Part shown: positions 16,481 to 21,843 of the stretch, piece by piece
Position numbering within the stretch: position 1 is the first letter of the stretch
How the letters are laid out: each line of letters begins with the position of its first letter
NCBI GenBank assembly: GCA_009921785.1
Contig: RFXE01000006.1
Coordinates: 1 to 21,843 of the forward strand
DNA from: Alphaproteobacteria bacterium
GTDB taxonomy: Bacteria > Pseudomonadota > Alphaproteobacteria > Rhizobiales > Beijerinckiaceae
Length of the DNA: 21,843 bases
Reading direction: 5' to 3'
The notes under the pieces: generated by a model
The model's database searches: none
Told to the model about the DNA's origin: nothing
The model's input: only the letters and a program-made list of their open reading frames with translations
Position numbers and translations under genes: made by a program

Positions 16481-16963
16481 TTAGGAGGCGTGATCTTTCC
16501 GAGCAAGGATTCCCGCGCCAAGACGCACGAGCGACTCCTCAAGCGCTGGATCGGCTAGGGAGCCAACTTTGGTCCGTGCTTTTGCGACAAATTCGGGTGC
16601 GGGCGGCGGTAAAGGGGCGGGCACAGAAGTTTTGCGCACGGGACCCTGTTTAAGAAGAACCTTGCCGATGGCCTTCCAGCCATAACGCGCATTCACCCGT
16701 TCAATGAGAACCGGGCTCAGATGTTGAAGATCGAGCGCAAAGGCGCTTTCCACTTTGATTACCAAAGTTGCGGGTTCCGCCTCAACCGCACTACTGGTCT
16801 TACGCGGCCAATTGATTTTGAGCGGCTCACATTTTGCCGCAAGGCGCTCGCCGACAAGCTCCGGCCATGACGCGACAATGTCGGATGACGCAAAGCCTTG
16901 CTGGGCCAAAACCGGCGCGATGGTCGCATCGACGAGTTCGGCCAAGGGACGGGGACGTTTCAT
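16481..16963 (-). CDS. DUF721 / DciA-like protein
   Basis: 160 residues. The first 90 match the DUF721 family: LAELVDATIAPVLAQQGF, then IVASWPELVGERLAAKCEPL, a basic linker and the beta segment ATLVIKVESAFALDLQHLSP followed by LIERVNARYG. DUF721 includes DciA, the ancestral loader of the replicative helicase DnaB, so a role in replication initiation is plausible, though divergent members have not been tested. The C-terminal 50 residues are Pro/Ala-rich and variable. ATG at 16963. It is divergent from mutY across 62 bp and probably co-transcribed with the DsbA-like gene and smc. Confidence 0.85.
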   Translation of the reverse strand: MKRPRPLAELVDATIAPVLAQQGFASSDIVASWPELVGERLAAKCEPLKINWPRKTSSAVEAEPATLVIKVESAFALDLQHLSPVLIERVNARYGWKAIGKVLLKQGPVRKTSVPAPLPPPAPEFVAKARTKVGSLADPALEESLVRLGAGILARKDHAS

Positions 16964-17025
16964 AAGGCGAAGACTTGCGTGAGAAAAAGGGTAAATAAAG
17001 GCAGGATGAAGATTGAGTTCGCATT

Positions 17026-18102
17026 ATGAAACGCGCAGGCACGAGAAGCAATCGGAAGGACGGGGCACGCATAACCCCGTTGCTGCTCGCGTGGTATGAC
17101 ACGAATGCCCGCGACTTGCCGTGGCGGGCCAAAGGCGGCAAACGCGCCAAGCCTTATCATGTGTGGCTTTCCGAGATCATGTTGCAGCAGACGGTTGTCA
17201 AAGCCGTCATTCCCTATTTCGAAACCTTTATTGCGCGCTTTCCAACCATTGATGACCTCGCACGTGCAGAGCGTGACGAGGTCCTCAGGCTTTGGGCGGG
17301 GCTTGGTTATTATTCACGCGCGCGTAATCTTCATGCTTGTGCGCAGCGCGTTGTTGAGGAGCATCGCGGCCAATTTCCCAAAACGATTGAGGGTTTGAAA
17401 AAACTTCCCGGTATTGGTGTTTATACGGCAGGTGCGATTGCTGCGATTGCGTTTGGAAAACCTGAAGCGGCGATTGATGGCAATGTTGAACGCGTGATGG
17501 CGCGCCTTTATGCGATTGACGTGCCTGTTGCCGAAGCGAAGTCCTTCATTCGCGAAAAGACCGAAGCACTCATCCCCGAAGATCGTCCCGGTGATTTTGC
17601 GCAAGCGCTTATGGATCTCGGTGCTACGATTTGTATTCCAAAGGCACCGCGTTGTGCGCAGTGTCCGCTCACAAAACAATGCAAGGCTCATAAAGCCAAT
17701 GAAGCAACGCTTTTTCCGGTGCGTGTTGCGAAAAAAGCAAAACCCCAAAAATATGGTGCGGCATTTGTGGTGCGTCGAAAAGACGGCGCCATGCTTCTCG
17801 TTGATCGCCCCGACAAAGGATTGCTCGGCGGCATGACAGGCGTGCCGACATCTGAGTGGGTTGAGACCCCCTTTGATGAAGCTCTTTTAATTGACAGCGC
17901 ACCGGTCAAAGCGCGTTGGAAGAAACATGATCAACCCGTTGTGCATGTGTTCACGCATTTTTCATTGACGCTCACAATCTATGTTGCCGAGATTGTGCAA
18001 AATGTAGCGTTGAAGGCGCCTTATCGTTGGTCGTCGGCAAATGGACCGGAAGGTGAGGCCCTGCCAACACTTTTTCGTAAAGTGATTAAAGCGGTCTCGT
18101 GA
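17026..18102 (+). CDS. mutY: Adenine DNA glycosylase MutY
   Basis: Removes adenine mispaired with 8-oxoguanine in base-excision repair. 358 residues. The N-terminal catalytic part has LPWR, the catalytic Glu50 in WLSEIMLQQT, the helix-hairpin-helix LPGIGVYTAGAIAAIAFG (128-144) and the catalytic Asp151 in AAIDGNVERV. The iron-sulfur loop has C203, C210, C213 and C219 in the standard C-x6-C-x2-C-x5-C spacing. The C-terminal NUDIX-like domain (from about residue 240, MLLVDRPDKGLLGGMTGVP, later VHVFTHFSLTL) recognises 8-oxoG. The ATG at 17026 gives a normal short basic leader; the ribosome site is weak. It is convergent with the following hydrolase gene, with 7 bp between stops. Confidence 0.96.
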   Translation: MKRAGTRSNRKDGARITPLLLAWYDTNARDLPWRAKGGKRAKPYHVWLSEIMLQQTVVKAVIPYFETFIARFPTIDDLARAERDEVLRLWAGLGYYSRARNLHACAQRVVEEHRGQFPKTIEGLKKLPGIGVYTAGAIAAIAFGKPEAAIDGNVERVMARLYAIDVPVAEAKSFIREKTEALIPEDRPGDFAQALMDLGATICIPKAPRCAQCPLTKQCKAHKANEATLFPVRVAKKAKPQKYGAAFVVRRKDGAMLLVDRPDKGLLGGMTGVPTSEWVETPFDEALLIDSAPVKARWKKHDQPVVHVFTHFSLTLTIYVAEIVQNVALKAPYRWSSANGPEGEALPTLFRKVIKAVS

Positions 18103-18109
18103 GATCAGA

Positions 18110-19024
18110 TCAACGCGGATAAAAATGCGCGTTAAGAGACAAAGGTTGATCTGCTCGTACCATGTCGCGTGATACTAAATCTTCAAGATGGGCGAAGACA
18201 GAGAGTGCCGCTGCACCATGCAAACGGGGATCAAGGCCGCGATAGAGTTTTGTTACGAGTTCAGGAATCGTGTCGACGCCTTCGCGCACGGCCTCTAAAA
18301 TGCTTGTCTCGCGTAAACGGCGATGTGCCAAGAGTTGTGGCACAAAACGCCCCGGTGCTTTCACCGCTTCGCCATGGCCGGGATAATAAATTTGTTCATC
18401 GCGTGCTATAAGGCGTTCAAGCGATTTCATATAGGGCTGCATCGCGCCATCAGGTGGGGCAACAATGCTCGTTGACCATCCCATCACATGATCGCCTGAA
18501 AATAGGGCTTTCTCCTCTCTTAAAGCGAAAGCGAGATGATTGATCGTATGGCCAGGTGTTGCGACAGTTTCGAATTCGAGATCGCCGATGCGAACCATTT
18601 CACCGTCATCAAGAATACGGTCTGGGCTATAGTCATGATCAGATGACGCATCGAGCGGATTGATTTCGCCTTCGCTTAACGCGCGGGCTGTGCGATGTGG
18701 ACCACATCCCATAATCGGCGCGCCGGTGAGTGCTTTCAAGCGCGCTGCCAAGGGTGAATGATCGCGATGGGTATGCGTCACGAAAATCGCAGCCAATCGA
18801 TCTGATCCGATGCTTTTTAAAATCAGATCAGAATGCGCCGCATCATCAGGACCGGGATCAATCACAATGCGATCACGATCGCCGACAATATAAGTGCAGG
18901 TTCCTGTGAAGGTGAAAGGCCCGCCATTGGGTGCAATAAGTCGGCTCACAAGCGGGCTGAGACGCTCGAGTTTCCCCGCTTCCGGTGTTTGCCGGTCAAA
19001 TTCTGGCTGATCGACCATCGACAA
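18110..19024 (-). CDS. Metallo-beta-lactamase-fold hydrolase (LACTB2-like)
   Basis: 304 residues with the zinc-binding MBL motif THTHRDHSP (residues 83-91), the further ligands in ATPGHTINHLA and FSGDHVMGW, and the PGHGE block. The C-terminal 80 residues form a small winged-helix-like domain (ILEAVREGVDTIPELVTKLY), as in LACTB2 and related MBL hydrolases, some of which act as nucleases or thioesterases; the substrate here is unknown. No signal peptide, so it is cytoplasmic. TTG at 19024 has AAGGGA at ribosome-site distance; ATG at 19018 is the alternative start. It is convergent with mutY. Confidence 0.9.
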   Translation of the reverse strand: MSMVDQPEFDRQTPEAGKLERLSPLVSRLIAPNGGPFTFTGTCTYIVGDRDRIVIDPGPDDAAHSDLILKSIGSDRLAAIFVTHTHRDHSPLAARLKALTGAPIMGCGPHRTARALSEGEINPLDASSDHDYSPDRILDDGEMVRIGDLEFETVATPGHTINHLAFALREEKALFSGDHVMGWSTSIVAPPDGAMQPYMKSLERLIARDEQIYYPGHGEAVKAPGRFVPQLLAHRRLRETSILEAVREGVDTIPELVTKLYRGLDPRLHGAAALSVFAHLEDLVSRDMVRADQPLSLNAHFYPR

Positions 19025-19133
19025 TGCGTATTCCCTTTAGAATTCCACCCGCACCTCGCAATAGGCGGAGACGCATGAGGACCTCGCATACACTGATTTT
19101 CTTTTATGAGGCAATTGAGGGTAATTCTTTCGG

Positions 19134-19159
19134 GGAACCGATGTCCTAGGCGCCGCGTT
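19134..19159 (+). promoter_or_regulatory. EcfG-type stress promoter, plus strand
   Basis: GGAAC (19134-19138), 17-bp spacer, CGTT (19156-19159) matches the alphaproteobacterial general-stress consensus GGAAC-N16/17-CGTT exactly. Transcription would start near 19167 on the plus strand and run against the 64-residue ORF (19217-19411, minus) toward galE. The product could be an antisense RNA, a long galE leader, or a message for a 50-residue reading frame starting at ATG 19172. Nothing in the sequence settles which. Confidence 0.55.
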
Positions 19160-19216
19160 TGTTCTTCGACTATGAAGCTTGAACGAGAGGGTAATTGGGG
19201 GCCTCGTGGGATAAAA

Positions 19217-19411
19217 CTAATCGTCGTCATTGGCGGCCATGGTCAGGCCCAGTCCTTTATGAACACCCTTGGCGTCGATTTCATCTGCGAGCAAACGAAG
19301 CCAGCATGCAAATTCGGGCGGTGATGAGTTCAGCAAGAGTTGGGCGATGGCGACCAACATTGTGGCGCACTCTGCCTGACGTTCGGAATAATCCCGATCC
19401 ATGCTCATCAT
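19217..19411 (-). CDS. Small hypothetical protein behind an EcfG-type promoter (64 aa)
   Basis: I do not recognise a family. The 64-residue product begins MMSMDRDYSERQAECATML, has an amphipathic Leu/Ala-rich middle (AIAQLLLNSSPPEFACWLRL), and ends in an acidic NDDD tail. There is no signal peptide or clear membrane helix. The ATG at 19411 was chosen because AAAGGAG stands at ideal ribosome-site distance; a longer frame to 19486 would read through the promoter. An exact EcfG-type promoter lies 32-56 bp upstream, so it should be induced in the general stress response. A second EcfG-type promoter on the opposite strand points into its 3' end. It is divergent from galE. Confidence 0.7.
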   Translation of the reverse strand: MMSMDRDYSERQAECATMLVAIAQLLLNSSPPEFACWLRLLADEIDAKGVHKGLGLTMAANDDD

Positions 19412-19442
19412 CTTGCTCCTTTCGCGCGCAATCGTTAGGAGA

Positions 19443-19467
19443 AACGTTGTGTGTCCAAAGACGTTCC
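19443..19467 (-). promoter_or_regulatory. EcfG-type stress promoter of the 64-aa ORF
   Basis: On the minus strand GGAAC (19467-19463), 16-bp spacer, CGTT (19446-19443): an exact match to the EcfG consensus. The expected start near 19435 gives a leader of about 25 nt before the ribosome site and ATG at 19411. It lies in the 93-bp divergent gap shared with galE. Confidence 0.75.
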
Positions 19468-19504
19468 GTCTTGGCGGATCGGGCACTTTAAGGAGACGGG
19501 ATCA

Positions 19505-20488
19505 ATGACAGTTCTTATTGCAGGGGGCGCGGGCTATATCGGCAGCCATATGGTGCTTGATCTCGTTGCGCGTGGCGAAACACCCGTTGTGCTCGATGAT
19601 CTGTCAACCGGTTTTGACTTTCTCTTGCCTGATCATGTTCCGCTCATTCGTGGTGACATTGCTGATCAATCGTTAGTCCACAAGATCATCGTTGATCACG
19701 GTATTGATACGATCGCGCATTTTGCGGCGAAGATTGTCGTCCCTGACTCGGTAAGCGATCCTTTGGGCTATTATGAATCAAATACTGCCAAAGCACGGAA
19801 TTTGATTGATGCGGCGGTTAAGAGTGGTCTGACGAAGTTTATTTTCTCATCGACGGCAGCCGTCTATGGCGAGCCTGATGAGATGCCAGTCAGTGAAGCG
19901 ACACGGCCCAATCCGGTGTCGCCTTATGGCCGATCGAAATTAATGGTCGAATGGATGCTCGAAGACGCGCGCCATGCCCATGGGCTTCAATCCATGATCT
20001 TACGTTATTTTAATGTAGCGGGCGCTGATCCCGAAGCGCGTTCAGGCCAAGCCACACCGCGTGCGACGCATCTGATTAAGACCGCTTGCGAAGTTGTCAC
20101 CGGCAAACGGGCTTCTATCAGTGTATTCGGGACAGACTATGACACACGCGATGGTACATGTATTCGCGACTATATCCATGTGTCTGATCTTGCAGCCGCT
20201 CACAGTCTTGCTCTTGATTATCTTAGGGCGGGTAATGAGGGCTTGATGTTGAATTGCGCTTATGGCCATGGCTCGACCGTAAATGAAGTTCTTGAAGCAG
20301 TAAAAAGAGTTGCTGGCGTTGATTTTCCTGTTGCGCTTGGCCAACGTCGCGCGGGTGATCCTGCCATAGTACTTGCAACCGGCGATAAGATTAAGTCTGC
20401 GCTCGGATTCAAGCCACAATTTGATGATCTTGATCTTATCGTCAAACACGCTTTGGCGTTTGAGCGAAAGCTCGCGTCTCGTTCGTGA
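19505..20488 (+). CDS. galE: UDP-glucose 4-epimerase GalE
   Basis: Short-chain dehydrogenase-type epimerase interconverting UDP-glucose and UDP-galactose with bound NAD, supplying sugars for surface polysaccharides. 327 residues. The NAD-binding GGAGYIGSH lies at residues 7-15, the catalytic region FSSTAAVYGE around 114-123, and the Tyr-x3-Lys pair is Y141/K145 in SPYGRSK. Also typical are LRYFNVAGADP and the DGTCIRDYIHVSDLAAAH block. The ATG at 19505 follows AAGGAG; a frame from 19451 is longer but lacks support. It is divergent from the 64-aa stress ORF and ends in a 16-bp tandem duplication. A related epimerase specificity (e.g. UDP-GlcNAc) cannot be excluded. Confidence 0.94.
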   Translation: MTVLIAGGAGYIGSHMVLDLVARGETPVVLDDLSTGFDFLLPDHVPLIRGDIADQSLVHKIIVDHGIDTIAHFAAKIVVPDSVSDPLGYYESNTAKARNLIDAAVKSGLTKFIFSSTAAVYGEPDEMPVSEATRPNPVSPYGRSKLMVEWMLEDARHAHGLQSMILRYFNVAGADPEARSGQATPRATHLIKTACEVVTGKRASISVFGTDYDTRDGTCIRDYIHVSDLAAAHSLALDYLRAGNEGLMLNCAYGHGSTVNEVLEAVKRVAGVDFPVALGQRRAGDPAIVLATGDKIKSALGFKPQFDDLDLIVKHALAFERKLASRS

Positions 20489-20514
20489 CTAATCATCATC
20501 GTGACTAATCATCA
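20483..20514. repeat. Exact 16-bp tandem duplication across the galE stop codon
   Basis: The unit TCGTGACTAATCATCA occurs twice without a gap (20483-20498 and 20499-20514). The galE stop TGA lies in the first copy and is repeated in the second. The second copy with the next bases forms CGTGA-N7-TCACG, followed by a T-rich tract (20521-20533), so it may also serve as a weak galE terminator. Probably a replication-slippage duplication. Confidence 0.85.
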
Positions 20515-20535
20515 CGTCGCTTTTTAATTTTTTCC

Positions 20536-20850
20536 TTAACTTGGTTCATTGGCCTTTTCAGAGGCGACGGGTAGTCGCGTTTTGCGTGCGGCTTCTTGCG
20601 TAACCTCGCCGCCTTTACGCCCTGCTTCAGCAGCAAGAGCAGGATTTTTTGAAAAGCTACGGTGCTCAGGCGCTACGCTTTGTCCCCCTTTACGCCCCGC
20701 CTCAATAGCCAAAGCGGGATTTCGGGCAAAGCTGCGCTTTTCTTTGGGTACGCTCTCACCGCCCTTTCGTGCAATTGCACGCTGGCGTTCAACATCCATT
20801 GCGGCGAACCCTCTCGGTCGCCCCGGCTGGCGCACGGATTCTTTAGTCAT
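20536..20850 (-). CDS. KGG-repeat stress-induced protein
   Basis: 104 residues, very hydrophilic and rich in Lys, Arg, Gly and Ala. Three KGG motifs are seen (ARKGGESV, GRKGGQSV, GRKGGEV), and two near-identical blocks (RSFARNPALAIEAGRKGG and RSFSKNPALAAEAGRKGG) form tandem repeats. This is the KGG / con-10-like family, related to GsiB-type stress-induced, probably disordered hydrophilic proteins; the molecular role is not well defined. The ATG at 20850 follows a strong AGGAGGG ribosome site. It lies 48 bp after the 58-aa ORF on the same strand, with no promoter seen in that gap, so it should be read from the EcfG-type promoter at 21111-21135. It is convergent with galE. Confidence 0.92.
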   Translation of the reverse strand: MTKESVRQPGRPRGFAAMDVERQRAIARKGGESVPKEKRSFARNPALAIEAGRKGGQSVAPEHRSFSKNPALAAEAGRKGGEVTQEAARKTRLPVASEKANEPS

Positions 20851-20898
20851 TGACTTAGCCCTCCTGGCAACACAGGGGGAGCGATGGTGGGAAAGTCC

Positions 20899-21075
20899 TT
20901 AGACGGCAGTGAGTCGATTAAATTTCGATGTCGAAATTGTTCTCAGCGCATGATCAAAATCTTGTGCCGTTGTTAGATTTTCTTGTGTTGATTGCGCATC
21001 GTCATGATTTTTCAAGACTGATTTAAGATCTTTAGTCGTGCGTCGATAGAAAACGTTAAAATTCACAACCGACAT
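20899..21075 (-). CDS. Small hypothetical protein (58 aa), first gene of the stress operon
   Basis: A short open frame of 58 codons, beginning MSVVNFNVFYRRTTKDLKSV and ending ISTSKFNRLTAV. It is supported by a GGGAGACC ribosome site 3-10 nt before the ATG and by an exact EcfG-type promoter ending 36 bp upstream. I recognise no family. It is polar, rich in Thr, Asp and Asn, and has no signal or membrane segment. It does not resemble the NepR anti-sigma factor. It fills most of the otherwise gene-free stretch between the KGG gene and the chimeric ORF. Its correct placement between promoter and KGG gene argues that it is real; comparative evidence is absent. Confidence 0.55.
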   Translation of the reverse strand: MSVVNFNVFYRRTTKDLKSVLKNHDDAQSTQENLTTAQDFDHALRTISTSKFNRLTAV

Positions 21076-21110
21076 CTCGGTCTCCCTTAATGCAAAATTG
21101 CATAGAGGAA

Positions 21111-21135
21111 AACGCGCGTGATCAGAAGGAGTTCC
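21111..21135 (-). promoter_or_regulatory. EcfG-type stress promoter of the 58-aa ORF / KGG operon
   Basis: On the minus strand GGAAC (21135-21131), 16-bp spacer, CGTT (21114-21111), followed by TT: exact EcfG consensus. The start would be near 21103, at the edge of a small palindrome ATGCAA-AA-TTGCAT (21090-21103), with a leader of about 28 nt before the 58-aa ORF. The promoter lies directly after the stop of the chimeric receiver ORF. Confidence 0.75.
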
Positions 21136-21159
21136 GGTGAGGCCCCTCAGGTCATTACC

Positions 21160-21843
21160 TTAGTGGCTTGTAAAATTTTCTTTTTCATAATCCCAAAAGG
21201 GATATTTCGCGCGCCGATCGAAAAAGAGTGCCCTACTGACGGCAGTACGAACGGTATCAGACAAAAAGGGCTTTGTAATAATTCCGGCTGGGGTAATGCC
21301 ACAGTCTTTCTGCCAAAGATCAGGATGATCCGTAATAACAATTACCGGGACATCGTGATCTTTAAGTATCTCTTCGATCGTGCTGATACCCGATGCCTCC
21401 TCTTGAAAAGCGAGTTCAGTCAAAATCAGCCCCGGTTTTTCCCGACTGGCTAAGGTGAGTGCTTCACGGGGAGAGTGCGCCTTACCGCAGGTTGTGTGCC
21501 CTAATTCTTCGATTAGCGTGCTCAGCCCATCGGCTGTTGAGGCGTCGCTCTCTATAATCAGAACACGGGTTGAGATCTCGCTCGCGATTGAGGTGGTCTG
21601 CCCCCTGAAAAGTGATCCTCCCTGAAGGATGAACTCTCGTGCAATGAAAACATGGATTGGAATCTGATACGTTTCCGCCAACGGCACCACTTCGGTCAAG
21701 AATGACTTGTATCCATCGTCGAAAGTGACGCTCACAAAGAGTTCGGCAGTGTCCTCACGCGAGGCCACTGGCGTGTTCGTGTACTCACTGATCGCGGCGA
21801 AGTGCTGGCTCAAGAGCTGCTTCGAGATGGAGTAAATATTGTT
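21160..21843 (-). CDS. Chimeric ORF: NodB deacetylase fragment fused to a PhyR-like receiver with Asp-to-Glu (runs off the window)
   Basis: The frame is open to the right window edge; TTG at 21813 is an internal candidate start, and residue numbers count from it. Residues about 1-69 resemble the early part of a NodB-type polysaccharide deacetylase: VSVTFDDGYKSFLTEVVPLA carries the TFDDG metal motif (30-34), then IPIHVFIAREFI. The deacetylase then stops; its later catalytic motifs are absent. Residues about 80-198 form a response-regulator receiver very like the C-terminal domain of PhyR: STRVLIIESD (81-90), EELGHTTCGKA, REKPGLILTEL, SGISTIEEIL, VPVIVITDHPD, IITKPF with the conserved Lys181, and SRALFF. 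The phosphorylated Asp is replaced by Glu133, and the acidic pair at 88-89 is Glu-Ser. The PhyR sigma-like domain is absent. It may be a real fusion protein or a deletion scar. There are no stop codons or frameshifts in view. Confidence 0.7.
   Translation of the reverse strand, partial: NNIYSISKQLLSQHFAAISEYTNTPVASREDTAELFVSVTFDDGYKSFLTEVVPLAETYQIPIHVFIAREFILQGGSLFRGQTTSIASEISTRVLIIESDASTADGLSTLIEELGHTTCGKAHSPREALTLASREKPGLILTELAFQEEASGISTIEEILKDHDVPVIVITDHPDLWQKDCGITPAGIITKPFLSDTVRTAVSRALFFDRRAKYPFWDYEKENFTSH
21594..21623. other. Seam of the chimeric ORF; resembles an insertion-sequence end
   Basis: The boundary between the deacetylase-like and receiver-like parts coincides with a C-run and GAAAAGTG sequence (TCTGCCCCCTGAAAAGTG on the plus strand) that looks to me like terminal repeats of some IS3-type elements. 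No transposase gene or second end is visible in the window. This is pattern memory, not a database match. Confidence 0.3.

Noticed and set aside
19195..19491. 98-codon plus-strand frame antisense to the 64-aa ORF
   Set aside because: No ribosome site; the minus-strand ORF has both promoter and ribosome site. The nearby plus-strand EcfG-type motif is reported as a promoter without claiming this frame is coding.
20899..21075. Idea that the 58-aa ORF is the anti-sigma factor NepR
   Set aside because: The size is right and a PhyR-like receiver is nearby, but the sequence lacks the conserved helical core of NepR as I know it.
1..21843. CRISPR arrays, tRNA or rRNA genes, prophage or intact transposase genes
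   Set aside because: Looked for regular repeats, tRNA-like cloverleaf ends and transposase motifs; none seen in the window.

Overview
The window (21.8 kb, moderately GC-rich) looks like a chromosomal segment of an alphaproteobacterium, most likely of the order Hyphomicrobiales (Rhizobiales). The reasons are the F0 ATP synthase cluster with two b-type subunits (atpI-atpB-atpE-atpF'-atpF) standing apart from F1, the mutY / DUF721 / DsbA-like / smc block, the ETF-QO / TPR / ispE block, and several GGAAC-N16/17-CGTT promoters of the alphaproteobacterial general stress sigma factor EcfG. Family and genus cannot be fixed by reading alone.

Left part (1-8.4 kb, all minus strand): the N-terminal part of nadA, cut by the window edge, behind a promoter that carries three copies of a TGCTC-N5-GAGCA-type operator. 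Upstream of it lies glyQ / two-motif CDGSH protein / glyS. Next comes a tightly packed ETF-QO, TPR protein, ispE block with 6-bp gaps between genes. A divergent plus-strand gene (8552-9397) encodes a family 4 uracil-DNA glycosylase homologue without a single cysteine, so it cannot carry the family's iron-sulfur cluster. It is separated from the convergent ATP synthase genes by a bidirectional terminator.

Middle (9.4-19.0 kb): the F0 operon atpI-B-E-F'-F on the minus strand has a well-formed sigma70-type promoter in front of atpI and a GC-rich hairpin between atpE and atpF'. Upstream of it, also on the minus strand, is DUF721/DciA-like, DsbA-like and smc. mutY is divergent from that group and convergent with a metallo-beta-lactamase-fold hydrolase of the LACTB2 type.

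Right end (19.1-21.8 kb) is the most unusual part. It holds three EcfG-type promoters. One drives an unknown 64-residue ORF. One drives a 58-residue small ORF followed by a KGG-repeat stress protein. One, on the plus strand, points into the 3' end of the 64-residue ORF. galE lies among them. At the right edge is a chimeric ORF: a fragment of a NodB-type polysaccharide deacetylase joined in frame to a receiver domain resembling that of PhyR, the general-stress response regulator, with Glu where the phosphorylated Asp should be. The PhyR sigma-like domain is missing. The seam sits in sequence that resembles an insertion-sequence end. I read this as a general-stress accessory locus shaped by rearrangement. 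The chimera is either a new regulator-like protein or the scar of a deletion.
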